Shown: positions 1-10,982 of the stretch, piece after piece
Layout: each line of letters begins with the position of its first letter
Numbering within the stretch: the first letter of the stretch is position 1
From: Maylandia zebra
Lineage: Eukaryota > Chordata > Actinopteri > Cichliformes > Cichlidae
Direction of reading: 5' to 3'
DNA length: 64,000 bases
Assembly (NCBI RefSeq): GCF_041146795.1
Contig: NC_135179.1
Location: 14,396,547 to 14,460,546 of the forward strand
Position numbers and translations under genes: made by a program
Notes under the pieces: model-generated
What the model was told of the DNA's origin: nothing
What the model saw: the letters and a program-made list of their open reading frames with translations, nothing else
Databases searched by the model: none

Positions 1-31
<31 letters not shown>

Positions 32-69
32 TTATTTTATTTTTTTACTATTTAATTTGTAAAAATGTG

Positions 70-116
<47 letters not shown>
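1..116. repeat. Simple repeats: (TTA)n followed by (CA)n
   Basis: The window opens with an ATT/TTA trinucleotide array of about 30 bases and a T-rich link. A (CA)n microsatellite then runs from about 73 to 116. The short ORFs across it (Thr-His repeats) are microsatellite translations, not genes. Confidence 0.95.
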
Positions 117-118
<2 letters not shown>

Positions 119-181
119 AGGAAAATATTTAGTATACACATCCAGAAATGCATACACTATTATATATTGTACATATATTTA

Positions 182-352
182 TTAGTTTCAGGTTGGCCAT
201 TCTTGTATTTTGCTCGTTTGTGTTGTTGTGTTTGCACATCTCTGTTGCTTGTGGGGCTCGCACACAAGAATTTCACTCGCATGTGCTGTGCCAGTGTGCC
301 TGCACATGTGATGTGACAATAAAAAGTGATTTGATTTGATTTGATTTGATTT
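182..352 (+). mobile_element. 3' end of a non-LTR retrotransposon with (GATTT)n tail
   Basis: The stretch ends in an AATAAA-like motif followed by five GATTT units (about 330-352). This is the usual form of a LINE or SINE 3' end in fish. No coding part of this element is visible, so it is a strongly 5'-truncated copy. The L2-type LINE starts directly after the tail. The two may be separate insertions, or the second may have landed in the tail of the first. The family is not recognised with certainty. Confidence 0.6.
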
Positions 353-905
353 GGGCTTCACAGACAACTTCTGCCCAGACTCCAGCTCCAATGAGGATGG
401 CTTTAATAAATGCCCGGTCCATAGCAAGTAAAACGTTTGTCATAAACGATTTCTTTTCTTCAAATGGATTGGATCTCCTTTTTGTGACTGAGACATGGAT
501 GAAAATTGGTGAGTCTAGCTTCATTTCTGAAATATTGCCCTCCGACTGCTCATTTTTAAATGCTCCAAGGATATCAGGTAGAGGAGGAGGAATATTGACA
601 GTTTTTAAAAGTAACTTTAATTGCAAGCAACTCCATGTACCGGTTCCCCCCTCCAGTTTTTAACTTTTGATGTTTGAACTGGGATGTTTTCAACCGATTG
701 TGTGTGCAGTAATCTACCGACCACCAAAGTTTAACAAAGACTTTTTAAATGACTGTGGTGGGGCGTGGTCTGCGGTGCCGTGCGGACGCACCTGCACGGC
801 ATCCACAATCACGCCCGCCATGTTAAAACACGGGGACTCAGGGGTTGGGGTTGTGTTGTGGTGAGATGTGAATAAAGATGGCTCTAAATGATACTCCGTG
901 GTCCC

Positions 906-1297
906 ATCCATCCATCCATTCGCTTCCGCTTATCCTTTTCAGGGTCGCGGGGGGCGCTGGAGCCTATCCCAGCTGTCATAGGGCGAAAGGCGGGGTACAC
1001 CCTGGACAGGTCGCCAGTCTGTCGCAGGGCTAACACATAGGGACAGACAACCATTCACACTCACATTCACTCACACATTCACACCTAGTGGCAATTTGGA
1101 TTAATCAATTAACCTATCCCCACAAGCTGCATGTCTTTGGACGGTGGGAGGAAGCCGGAGTACCCGGAGAGAACCCACGCAAACACGGGGAGAACATGCA
1201 AACTCCACACAGAAAGACCCCGGCCTGATGGTGGAATTGAACTCAGGACCTTCTTGCTGTGCGGCAACAGTGCTAACCACCGTGCCACCGTGCTGCC
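906..1297 (-). mobile_element. tRNA-derived SINE, full length, with 14-bp target-site duplication
   Basis: On the minus strand the element starts near 1297 with a tRNA-like head. This has an A-box-like TGGTTAGCACTG and a B-box-like GAGTTCAATTCC. A body common in fish follows, and the element ends in a GGAT-type tail at 906. It is flanked by perfect copies of TACTCCGTGGTCCC (892-905 and 1298-1311), so both ends are exact. It is inserted in the 5' LTR of the surrounding retrotransposon and is therefore the youngest layer of the nest. A truncated relative lies at 54881-54996. Confidence 0.9.
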
Positions 1298-1403
1298 TAC
1301 TCCGTGGTCCCGCCGTGCCTTATTCTCGCCACATTGGTGCCGAAACCCAGGAGGCGGCACGACGGGCCCACAACAGAGCCAGGGAAGGGAAGAGCTGTCC
1401 CAG

Positions 1404-1571
1404 ATGATGGCTGAGACAGCGGCTATCCAGCGGGAGCAGGCGGCGGAGGTGCGTCGCCAGCAGGAAGAGCTGCGGGACCAGACCGAGCGCCACCTGAAAA
1501 GGATTGGGGATCTGGCGGCGCTGCTCTGGGCCTGGGCACCACCCCCCACAGGGGTGTTCCGACGGTGGTGA
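1404..1571 (+). pseudogene. gag-like N-terminus of the LTR remnant
   Basis: The frame starts with two ATG codons (1404, 1407) and gives about 55 residues rich in Glu, Gln and Arg (AETAAIQREQAAEVRRQQEE). This is a likely coiled coil of the kind seen at the start of Gag in fish Gypsy-like elements. The frame breaks near 1560, after which related sequence (KQWRSHVRHFSNW) continues in another frame. It is a broken gene. Confidence 0.5.
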
Positions 1572-2094
1572 AGCAGTGGAGGAGCCACGTAAGGCACTTC
1601 AGCAACTGGAGGTGGTAGACGAGAGGAGCAGCGGTCCGCTCCGGCCGGAGGAGGAAGAGCAGCCGGGTGAAGGGCTGTTCCTGCCGGAATTGGTGGAGGA
1701 GCCGCTCCAGTCGGAGGCGGCGGACGAGGCACGCGAGGGTCTACACCTGCCGGAGGTAGAGGAGCTGCTGCGAGAAGTGCTGCTTCAGCCGGGAGCGGCA
1801 CTCCAACTGGAGGCAGCGGACGAGGCGCGCGATGGTCTGCACCGGCCGGAGGAAGAGGAGCTGCTCCACCCAGAGGTGGACGAGGACCAAAAGGGGCTGT
1901 GCCTACTGGAGGCGGAGGCGCAGCACCTGACGTCTGCCCAGCCGCCTGTGAGCAGGAGCTCACGGCCATGCCTGTGGGGCCGTGTCCGCTTGCTACGCGG
2001 GCGACCTCCGGACCAGCTTCGCCGTCGCCTGGCCAGGGGCTGGGGGCGCCGATGTTTTGGGCCGAGTCTCGCCCCAGTTCGCAGGGGGGAGTAG
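1504..2094 (+). pseudogene. Glu/Leu-rich repetitive ORF in the LTR remnant
   Basis: This frame is open for 196 codons but has no recognisable domain. From about 1620 to 1900 it encodes acidic units such as EAADEAREGLHLPEVEELL and EAADEARDGLHRPEEEELL, spaced 96 bp (32 residues) apart. The composition is GC-rich and unlike the AT-rich flanks. It may be a degenerate accessory or gag-derived part of the retrotransposon. The long antisense frame over 1109-2170 is rejected as a shadow. Confidence 0.35.
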
Positions 2095-3131
2095 GTTCGG
2101 TCAAATTGCTCCCCGGCCTCAATCGGGCGATGGGGGTGTGTGGTGGGGCCCCACACACCAGCAGGGGCACACTCTTGACCTGGTGTTATCATGCGGTTTA
2201 TCTGTTTTTAATTTGGAAATTGGAGATTCCGTGTTTTCTGATCACAAACCTGTTTTATTTGACATTTCTCTTGTGCATGAGTTTAAAGCTCGTGCTCCAC
2301 CCAGGTGCTGTCGAATATTTAATTCTTCCACTGCTGCTCTCTTCTCCTCAACTTTTATAGAAAAAAATGCTTTTATTGACCCTGAAATTAGTTTAGGACT
2401 TAGTCTGGAACCTGTATTGAGACCCTAAACATTATGGCCCCATTAAAAACCAGGCGCCCTGAATGTATTCCCCAGCCCTGGTTAAATGAAGCCACCTGAG
2501 CGGTCAGACGTCAATGCAGGAGAGCAGAGCGAAAGTGGAAGAAGGACAAATTGCAGGTTTCTTTTGAAACGTTAAAGGACTGTTGGAAATGCTATCAAAA
2601 TACAGTGAAAAATGAGAAAAACAGCCATTTTTCTCAGGTGATTGCATCAAATTGTCATAATCCCCACGCACTTTATAAGACCATCAGTTCTATTTTAAAT
2701 GTGCCCCAGTCTGCCACCCGGAAGGCTCTGCTAATAGATGTAATCAGTTTCTTTCTTTTTTTGTAAACAAGGTTGAGTCCATCAGGTCAGCAATAGTACC
2801 TCCTACATATGACCCATCCACGTTTAGTCCCTGTTAAGCTGCCTTATACCAGTTTGAACCCATCTCAATTACACTTCTTAACGAGATGGTTAGTCAAATT
2901 AAACCTTCTGGTTCTCCCGTGGATGTGATCCCTGCATGGCTCTTTAAAGAGGTTTTCCCTTCAATTGGAACCTCAGTCCTTGCTATTATAAATAGCAGTA
3001 TTACTTCCAGTGTGGTTCCTGATGGTTTTAAACATGCAATTGTTAGCCCTTTATTTTAAAAAAATGGCCTTGACCCTTTAGTTTGCTCAAATTTTAGACC
3101 TATTTCAAGACTTCCATTCCTTTCAAAGTTA

Positions 3132-4421
3132 TTGGAAAAAATAGTTTTTACCCAACTGAATACGTTTCTTGATGCTAATGGAATCATAGAGATTTTTCAG
3201 TCTGGTTTTAAGCATCTACACTCCACTGAAACAGCACTTTTAAGTGTTTTTAACGATCTCTTTTCAGCTACTGATTGTGGAAGTTCCGTGATCCTTGTGC
3301 TTTTAGATCTTACTCCAGCGTTTGACACTGTTGACCACAGTATTCTTATCTCTCGTTTGGAACACCTGGTTGGCATTAAAGCTGCAGCACTGGATTGGCT
3401 TCGCTCATATTTGAGTGGCAGAACGTTGAGTGTTAAAGTTGAAAATTTTGAGTCCACCTCAGCCCCCCTTCCTTGTGGGGTGCCCCAGGGCTCAATCCTT
3501 GGCCCTCTTCTTTTTTCATTATACCTGCTCCCTTTGGGGTCTATTTTTATAAAACACGAAATATCCTATCACTGCTACGCAGACGACTGCCAAATTTATT
3601 TGCCTTTAGCACCAAATGGCCCAGGCTCCATCCAAATCCTTTTGAACTGCCTTGAAGATATCAAAGCTTGGATGGCTCTGAACTTTTTGAGTTTCAATGA
3701 GAGTAAAACGGAGGTGATTGTATTTAGACCTAATAATATTTCATGCAGCCCGCTTGTAAATTGTGGTTGGCTAGGGTCTTATATCAAGCAGCATGTGACA
3801 AACTTGGGAGTCATTATGGACTCAGATTTTAAATTGGACAAACATATTAGTTCGGTGTTGCAAAAAAGCTTTTTCCAGCTGAGGCAAATAGCTAAGCTGA
3901 AGCCAGTTTTGTCAAGACGTGACATGGAGAAGGTAATACATGCCTTTATTTCAACACAGCTTGGCTACTGTAATGCACTGTTTTTTGGAGTCAGCCAACG
4001 ATCTCTTGCTCGTCTTCAGCTCATTCAAAATGCTGCTGCCCGCCTCTTAACTGGTACCCACAGCTATGAACATGTAACACCTATCCTGTCTTCTCTTCAT
4101 TGGCTTCCTGTTCATCACAGAATTAATTTCAAAGTCCTAACACTGGTTTATAAATGCCTTAATGGTCTTGCTCCCCCATACCTTTCCGAGTTACTTCAAC
4201 CTTATATTCCTTCACGGACCCTCAGATCAGCTGACCAGCTGCTGTTGGTTGTCCCAAAATCAAGGCTTAAATGTAGAGGAGAACGAGCCTTTTCAGTTAT
4301 GGCCCCAAAACTTTGGAATACGCTGCCTCTAAATATTAGACAGGCATCTTCGTTTCCTGTTTTTAAAATGCTTTTGAAAACACACCTTTTTTTCGATAGC
4401 GTTCAGACTGGCTTGAGTTAA
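3132..4421 (+). pseudogene. L2-type reverse transcriptase (C-terminal 429 residues open)
   Basis: The longest open part of the LINE carries reverse transcriptase blocks in order. These are [12 protein letters not shown] (residues about 58-69), [13 protein letters not shown] (116-128) and the catalytic YADD (149-152). A C-terminal part typical of L2/CR1-like elements follows ([14 protein letters not shown], then a basic tail). The part of the RT domain before 3132 ([16 protein letters not shown]) is also visible, but stops separate it from the endonuclease. No functional protein is expected. Confidence 0.88.
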
Positions 4422-4571
4422 TATGGTTTTTATGTGTTTTATTATGTTTTATGTGAGTGTCAGTGGTTGTATCTTGTGTTTTACCCTGTGTTTCTGTACA
4501 GCACTTTGGGCAAACTTTTTGTTTTTAAACGTGCTATATAAATAAACTGGATTTGGATTTGTTTAAGATAT

Positions 4572-6999
4572 TGCCTCCACAAACAGCACACTGTAATTAC
4601 TCTCCATTAAAAAAAAAAGAGGAGGGGAAATGTGTTTCCATGCAGGGTTGGTGGTTTGGAGAGGTTTGAGATGCCACATGTGGATCTCATTGTGAGGGTG
4701 GAAACTGAGAGCATCAAGGATTCATTAAGAAATCTATTAAGTAGTGTCTCCCAATCTTAGTGGGTTTTTTCTTCTTAGAAATAATAAAGTAAGTTTATAT
4801 GTGATGTGTTGAAGGTGTCCAAGAATACCATAATATCATGCAAATTACTAAAATTACTTTTTTTTTTTTTTTTTGCATGCAAAAAATATTTGCTTATAGT
4901 TTTTGGCAGCTTTAATAAAGACAATTTTCATTGACTGCAAGACTACATTCATTTGATAGACAGTCCAATTCAGACTGTCCAGCTCTTTTTCTCAGATTAA
5001 TTCCAGCTGAGTTTAGAAAAATCAGGTCTGGACATTGTCAAATTTGCACTTTTTCACATGTAGTACAGAGAGGCAGACGTGTTCTCACTACTGGAAACAC
5101 TCTTTGATTTAGCCGAGGGTCTGCTCTCTTGTAGGACACATGCAGCCCACTCGCTTACTATGATTTCACCTGTGCTATTTTAACACAGAGCCAGTCATCC
5201 CCTGGACTCTGTACTGGGGATGTGCCATATCTTAACATCCACCACTATACAGACATAAAAAACATTTATGGGATAGATAAGTGTCCCATCATGATATCAA
5301 TGATATAACAACACCATGCATTTACATTCCCAAACATGCACAATGACCCAAGCCCAGAGATGTCTGAGAGCGAGAGAGCAGCGAGTCAGCCTCCATAGAT
5401 GATTCAGTCCCTAAAAATGAATCTAACCTCCAACAAAGCCAACAAATACTTTGCAAAATTTCCACACAAAAAAAATAATCCTGTTTCAGGATTCAGTCAA
5501 AAACACTATATTAGCAGACACTAGCAGGTGATGATGTGCAGGAAGAAGAAGAGAATAACTTGTTAAAAAGATCAACCCAAGGCACAACATCCCAGGCAGA
5601 AAATATTTTCCACTTTAAGTTTTATTATGTGACAATATGGTGCAAGCTCTTGAAGAATTACAAGAATTACAAGTAACATTAGTTATTGTTATTGTTAAAG
5701 TGTTAAGCAGTTATTTATACTTTTACTGAAAATGTCCAGGGAAAACTGCCAAGGCTACTTTGTCTGCTTACATTTAACTTATGCTATATCACCCTTGTCT
5801 ATAATGCTGCTGCTCCTAGAACCACAACAGATTTACACTTCAAATGAGGTAGTTTGTCATCAACGACACAAGCTTACTGGAAAAGAAGGATGGAAAATAT
5901 CCTTCACTTTGTTCACACTAATAAATGCTGCTGCCTGCAAGCTGCAGTCACAGATAAAGTGTTGTTCAGAGATGCCACTATTGCAAATTTCCTTGAAATA
6001 TCATGGTATAATTTTGAGGCTATATTCCTCACCCTGCATTATACCAGGGAGCTGGCAGGTTAAAGAATGTTATGTTATGTTAATGTTATGCTGGACATTT
6101 GCATTCATACTTTAAACGCCACTGGTAAACATCTAGGAATTCTCAGGGGTAATAAATAAACAGCAAGGAGGTGCAGCTAATCATTATTATAAATATCAGT
6201 TACTTTGATTAAACAATAAATCGATAAACCTGTAAATTATTCACAAGGCTTGTTTTATCTGACTGTCGAGGTTGTTGAGGTGTAAGATCCCCGCATTTTT
6301 TCAAATAAATCATGAATTAATGAGCTTGTAATTTAGCTTTTAAACACACTTTTTTTGTGTGCTAAATTTATCTCGATGGCTTGTAGATCTAAGACAAAGT
6401 GCTGAGTATGGCACTAAAGTGTTGGTGCAGCTGATGAGTTTGGACAGATGCCTGTTGATTGTTCGGTAAAAAACAAAAGACAAAATGCAGAAAAGAAAAG
6501 TTTCTTGTTTTGTGCTTCTCTCCATCTTAAACACACAAATCAACTCCAACTCCACCAAATCCCAGGGCTCTGAGGAGTGCTTCGCTTTATTACAGTCTCC
6601 CTACTTCATTCTTCCAGCAATGTGGAAACATCGAACTCAAGCCTCAGCCATCAACCCAAACACACACACACATTTTTTTCTGGGCTAGACATCCTTCAAA
6701 GATGAAGTTTGGAGCCTCGGCGGGTCCCAAGGCTCCCTTTTGACACACACAAACACACTTATGCAAACGATCCCGCTGGCTTTTTCACTGAATTTTGTAG
6801 CAGCGGGCTAAAAAGCTTAAATACTTGTGGAAACTTCAGAGTGAATTACTCAGACAAACTCAAAAGTTATATGTGCCCACTCAAAGTCACAAGAACGCCT
6901 GCAACCTAAAACAAAATAAAAATCAATATTTGAATGTATAGCCAGCATTTCAAATGTAAACACACAGAAACAGAGAATGAAGAAGTTCGCCACACTCAC
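4572..6999. other. Non-coding stretch, probably ctbp2 intron
   Basis: AT-rich sequence without a supported exon on either strand. The next ctbp2 exon expected after 7000 (minus strand, starting with IRPQ-type sequence) is not found here and must lie left of the window. Frames such as 5732-6115 show no family motif or splice logic. Confidence 0.6.
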
Positions 7000-7057
7000 C
7001 CTCACAGATTCTGTCCAGCCGCTGGCGTTTCACTTTATGCTTGTCGATTAGAGCCAT
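7000..7057 (-). CDS. ctbp2: C-terminal binding protein 2, first coding exon
   Basis: The minus-strand exon starts at ATG (7055-7057). It encodes MALIDKHKVKRQRLDRICE plus one base of the next codon, and ends at a consensus GTGAGT donor (6994-6999). This is the N-terminus of the CtBP2 short isoform, which is nearly invariant in vertebrates, so identity is secure although only 19 residues are present. CtBP2 is an NAD(H)-binding transcriptional corepressor related to D-2-hydroxyacid dehydrogenases. The lysine/arginine-rich start is the part linked to nuclear localisation. The rest of the gene lies beyond the left edge. The long RIBEYE-specific exon, known from vertebrates as an alternative start of this locus, is not in the window. 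The 5' non-coding exons should lie to the right. Confidence 0.9.
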
Positions 7058-7598
7058 CTCGTCACAGCTTGGTGGATGAAGTGACTTCTCCTCTCCTGAT
7101 TTTTGACCCTACCTCTTGTCCTTAAAATCCCAAAGAAGCTAAGAGAGTTGATATTTTACACCTGAAATTCAAGAAAGCAGTGACAAAGATCATTAATGAA
7201 AGGATGCCTAGATGGAGGGAGGTTGTTTAGAGTATTTATACTTTTAAATTTTTAGTGAGCTACCACACATATATCAGGGTAAGCGTGATAAGTGATGAGC
7301 TATACTTGGAGTTAAGATAATTTGCATCAGCAGTCCCCTTGGGAGGCAGCACCTCGCACACAATACTTAACAATGCAAAGCAGCACAGTGCATGCATATA
7401 ACTGCCAATAAAATGTAGAGCCAGTGCTTAGAGTTAGGTGCCTTTTAGCCAAATCCTTTATTTGGGATTACCATAGATTTTAAATACAGTCTTAACATCT
7501 TCCAATCACGATTTCTGGACTGTCTGAAGTGTCATCAGGCAATTCATTATTGCTTCGTTTACTATGTTTATTAATTTACCTTGCAGAGGCTGGTCTTT

Positions 7599-7612
7599 CC
7601 ACCAGAGGGAGC
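7599..7612 (+). promoter_or_regulatory. CTCF-like motif, forward orientation
   Basis: CCACCAGAGGGAGC matches the CTCF core consensus (CCASYAGRKGGCRS) except for one A where C is preferred. It lies 540 bp upstream of the ctbp2 coding exon. Binding is unproven, since such short matches also occur by chance. Confidence 0.35.
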
Positions 7613-9199
7613 CTCGTCCCAGAGAGCACATTTTATTTAAATTAATTAAGAAATGTCACTTGTGCAACCCGTGCTTTCCAAATTGAGTAAAACACAGCAG
7701 CAAGCAGAAAAACGGGGAGTGAGTAAATAAATGAGGCATTTTAGCAATCATTATCTTCAGTGACTGATGCTACTCTAAAGAGCATTCTTCTAATTGGCTC
7801 CTGCTGAAGCCTGAGGGACACGGCACAGTTTTTTTTAGTTTTTTTTTTTTTTTGCCAGACAGGCAAAGATAGAGAGGATGGTACAGGAAGGCACACAGAC
7901 ACACACACACACACTGAGGGCACACAGAGGAATGTGGGTCAGTTAGTCAGCAGACAGGAGGAGGTTGTATCAGCAGAATAAAGACATAAAAGGGGGTAGG
8001 TGGGAGAGAAAGTACTAGAAAAACATCATCTAACAGGATGAGTACAGCGTGACACTATCCTCCTACATTTTAACTGTATGTCTGTCAGCACTTTTATAAC
8101 TCTGCGCTCTCCGTTTCTTTCCATTTTTTGCCTCTGGGCCTAATCCTAGAGTGCTACACTTTCAGAATGGCTCTCGCGTTACCATTTACATGATGATATA
8201 TCGATATTTGCTCTAAATGCAATTATAACCGGTGTGTTTTTGTGGGGCGCGGGGTGGGCTAAACAATGTGGCTGAGTGATGAATTGATGGTGCATTTTAA
8301 TTTGGCCAGTTGTTGGGAGGGAGCGAGGGGAGGTGTAGTGCACTGCAGTGAAAGGGAATTTAAAAGCAACACCGGAGGAGGTGCCACAGTTTGGCATCTT
8401 TCTTTAAACCCAAGCACAGTTCAGCTCGCCCCACCAGTCAGCTGTGCTTCAGCTTGCCTCCTCCACAAGATATGCCTCCCTGCCAAAGAGCTGGAGACCC
8501 ACATGTGGGAGTCAGAGGAGAAGTAATTGAGCAAGAGTGAAAGCAGGAAACAGTCACTCAGAGGCGGGGGAGTCACTCTGCCTCGTCTATGAATAGACCG
8601 GAGGAGACATGCATGGGCATCTCTGATTCTGTGCTGCAAAAGACGTAACCCTATAGGTCACAAGTGAATCTGGCCATTAATTATAAGCTCTCCTGATACA
8701 GACTTCACTTTGCTGATGGCTGCCTTGGTGGACAAACTCTGTAACACAAGAAGATGTCGGTAATGATGCAGCGACCGGTGCAGACAGAACAACTTGGAGT
8801 GATGTATAATTACACGGAGTTGCTTAGACAATGTGATGATGGGAAGAAAATGATGCTATCACAATGATGTGACATCTAGTATAACTAGCTTTTTAAAGAG
8901 AAGCTTGTGTAGAAACAAGATGAAACAAATGAGCTCTCCGTTTATTTTTAATAACGCATACTGAATATCGCAGGCCGATGCTAATGCAGATATTCAAAGA
9001 GCAGTAAAATTATGTATACTGGCTGACATTCATACATATAAATACATACTGTATGCTGGAGTTATTCTGAAAAGGAGAGGCTAACATTTCATTAACTTTT
9101 CAGGAATTCATTTCACAAATTACTTTGCAATTCACAGTGAAGACTCTGCATATGTCTGTTAAGCAGAACAGACTGTGCTACAAGAGCTGCAGCACTGCG

Positions 9200-9224
9200 A
9201 GTATTGTATACCGTATACAATACT
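9200..9224. repeat. Perfect 25-bp palindrome
   Basis: AGTATTGTATAC (9200-9211) and GTATACAATACT (9213-9224) are exact reverse complements around one central base. The sequence could extrude a cruciform or bind a dimeric factor. It is not part of any recognised element. Confidence 0.7.
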
Positions 9225-9504
9225 GTACAATTTTTAAAAGACTCCAAATAAACTTGTGTATTATGCATGATTAAAAAACGTGTGTAGTCGCACTTTATAT
9301 ATGCCTGTACCACTACATGTGCAATAGGTGAATATCAACCACCCAAGGCATCTATCAGACTCTAATTTTTAATTTAAAACTATACTTTGTCGAACTGCAT
9401 TAGGGTGATAGAATTATAGGGTTCACACTTGTTTTTCTTATATTATGCAATCATAGACAGCACAAAATATGGATGTATTTTTTCTCATACAAGCACATTT
9501 TCTA

Positions 9505-9650
9505 TGCTTTATGTAAGCGCTTTCTATCTAACATTCACACTCTGATGGATGCATCGGAGAGCAACATGGGGTTAGTATCTTGGCCAAGGATATTTGGCAT
9601 ACAGACTGGAGCAGATGGGGATCGAACCACCAACTTTAAGTCATACTGAC
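9505..9650 (-). mobile_element. Old tRNA-derived SINE copy
   Basis: On the minus strand the B-box-like GGTTCGATCCCC (around 9617-9629) is followed by the body seen in a common fish SINE (TGGCCAAGATACT and a GATGCATCAGAGT-like part). A second diverged copy of the same family, in the other orientation, is at 37470-37670. Boundaries are approximate and no target-site duplication was found. Confidence 0.6.
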
Positions 9651-9939
9651 TGAAACATTAAGTTCAGCTGTAAGTTAGTTATTTCTGGACTCAGAAAGGA
9701 AATACTCATTGGCTAATGACTTATGAATCACTAAATGTGTGGATTCAGTCAAAGCTACTCAGTTTCAAACAACTAAGATTCAGCACTTTGCTAACCAGTG
9801 GATGCTGTCATGGCAGCTATATGCACGTATAACAGTGAGACATTCCACATCAATAGAACTTGCTTTTATATGGTTCTTTTGATGTGATACATAAGGTTAT
9901 TTACATATGAATACTATATAATTTAGGCCTATATAGAAT

Positions 9940-10982
9940 ACTGTGCAGATGTCTTGAACCTCCCCCTGTTTCTTTATTTTTCTTGTTTCAGACATGAGAA
10001 ATAGCTGCATTGGCATTTTTTAAAATTGTTGCCATGCTGAAAAATGAACCTGTAGCCAATCAGATGCTCTCCAGGTGATATTGTATGTTGGATTCAAATC
10101 TGAAGATCTACCATCAATTTTACCAAGATCCCCAACACCACTGGCAGGAATGCAGCTCCAAACCATGACTGCTCTGTATTTTACAGATGGCTGTTGACAC
10201 CCACTGCATCTCTCTCCTAACCTTCTCCATATATACTGATGACAATTTGAGCCAAACATTTTCAGTTTGGATTCATCCCTGCCTAAGACCAGTTGCCACC
10301 GATTTTCAGTCGAGTTCTTCTGTAACGTGGCATACGTCAGTCTTTTCTCCCTATTTCTATCTTTAAGAATGGTTTCCTGACATCCACCCTTCCATTAACA
10401 GCATTTCTGATGAGGCAGCTGGATCAGCTGAAAGGCCAGATGCATCTCTGAAGTCCTGTGTCTGGTCTTTGCTAAATGTGCTTTTTTTCCCTTAAAGACA
10501 TGACTTTCAGCTACTGCTTTTGGCAAACAGTTTTTTAGGAATCACGTTGTTGTTCCCAAAAATTGGATTTTTGTCCTATCAAACTGTTTTATCTTTGACA
10601 TTTTTCATATATTTAACTAAAAAAAATGGAAATAAATGACGTGATTTTGTGACAATCTGCTAGTAGCAAACTGACTAAAGGCACAATTCAGACATGAATA
10701 CTGATTGATCCCTTGAATTAGATGGCTTTTTATGCCTGGATGATCACTTTTAAGTGGCTTAACAAGCAAACAAAAGGCATTCTTTTGGAAATGGTCAGGT
10801 GCAAGGATTTGGCTGAAAATGAGTGAAAAAGAAACCAGTGTTTAAAGAAAACTGTTGAAAACCCCACAGAAAGCCTGGAGAACTATTGCTCAAGACCAGT
10901 TTAAAAATTACAACAATGCCTGGCTCCTTGGAAGAAAAATATAAACAAATGAGGGATGGGTCAAAACTTTTGGCCATTACTG
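9940..10982 (-). mobile_element. Decayed Tc1/mariner-type transposon
   Basis: The ends are diverged inverted repeats (left CTGTGCAGATGTCTTGAACC; right, on the minus strand, TGGCCAAAAGTTTTGACCC). Between them, on the minus strand, broken transposase frames read RLTYATLQKN, then GRDESKLKMFGSN with the DESK-type catalytic site of Tc1 transposases (around 10250-10285). A VMVWSCIPASGVGD block (around 10120-10170) and an IGYRFIFQHGNN-like block follow. Stops and deletions, for example after the KIDG part, make it inactive. Confidence 0.75.

Larger units (their letters stand above)
754..2149 (+). mobile_element. LTR retrotransposon remnant inside the LINE
   Basis: A 5' LTR runs from TGTGG (754) to CCACA (1329-1333) and holds an AATAAAG signal near 870-877. 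Without the nested SINE and one target-site copy it is about 174 bp. One base later comes a primer-binding-site-like TGGTGCCGAAACCC (1335-1348), then a gag-like start codon at 1404. The internal part is much shorter than a full element, with no protease, reverse transcriptase or integrase. At the right end TGTGGTGGGGC (2139-2149) repeats the first 11 bases of the LTR, and LINE sequence resumes immediately. The 3' LTR has therefore been lost except for its first bases. A Ty3/Gypsy origin is likely but not proven. Confidence 0.72.
353..4571 (+). mobile_element. L2-type (Maui-like) LINE, inactive, interrupted by an LTR element
   Basis: Three parts of one LINE lie in order. First is the start of the apurinic-type endonuclease (about 390-753, with motifs INARSI and TETWM). 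Second is the end of the endonuclease, resuming near 2150 (GHTLDLVLS, then SDHKPVLFD). Third are the linker and reverse transcriptase up to 4421. The 3' UTR ends in a TGCTATATAAATAAA-like motif and a short GGATTT tail, as in fish L2 elements. About 100 endonuclease residues are missing where the LTR remnant sits. Several in-frame stops and frameshifts (for example near 2500, 2760, 2835 and 3057) make it a dead copy. It most likely lies in the first coding intron of ctbp2, in the opposite orientation. Confidence 0.85.
7058..9504. other. Upstream region of ctbp2 first coding exon, no other gene seen
   Basis: The first bases form the 5' UTR part of the ctbp2 exon; possible acceptors lie within about 100 bp, none decisive. 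The rest holds a short (CA)n at 7899-7913, a poly-T run near 7838, a CTCF-like motif and a palindrome (separate entries). No coding exon is supported. Confidence 0.55.

Noticed and set aside
906..1297. True tRNA gene
   Set aside because: The A and B box-like parts belong to a SINE head with a long body, a tail and a target-site duplication. The same applies to the boxes at 9617, 27080 and 37484.
1109..2170. 353-residue proline-rich open frame on the minus strand
   Set aside because: It is antisense to the LTR remnant and runs across the SINE boundary. Its Pro/Ala richness comes from the reverse of the acidic GC-rich repeats.
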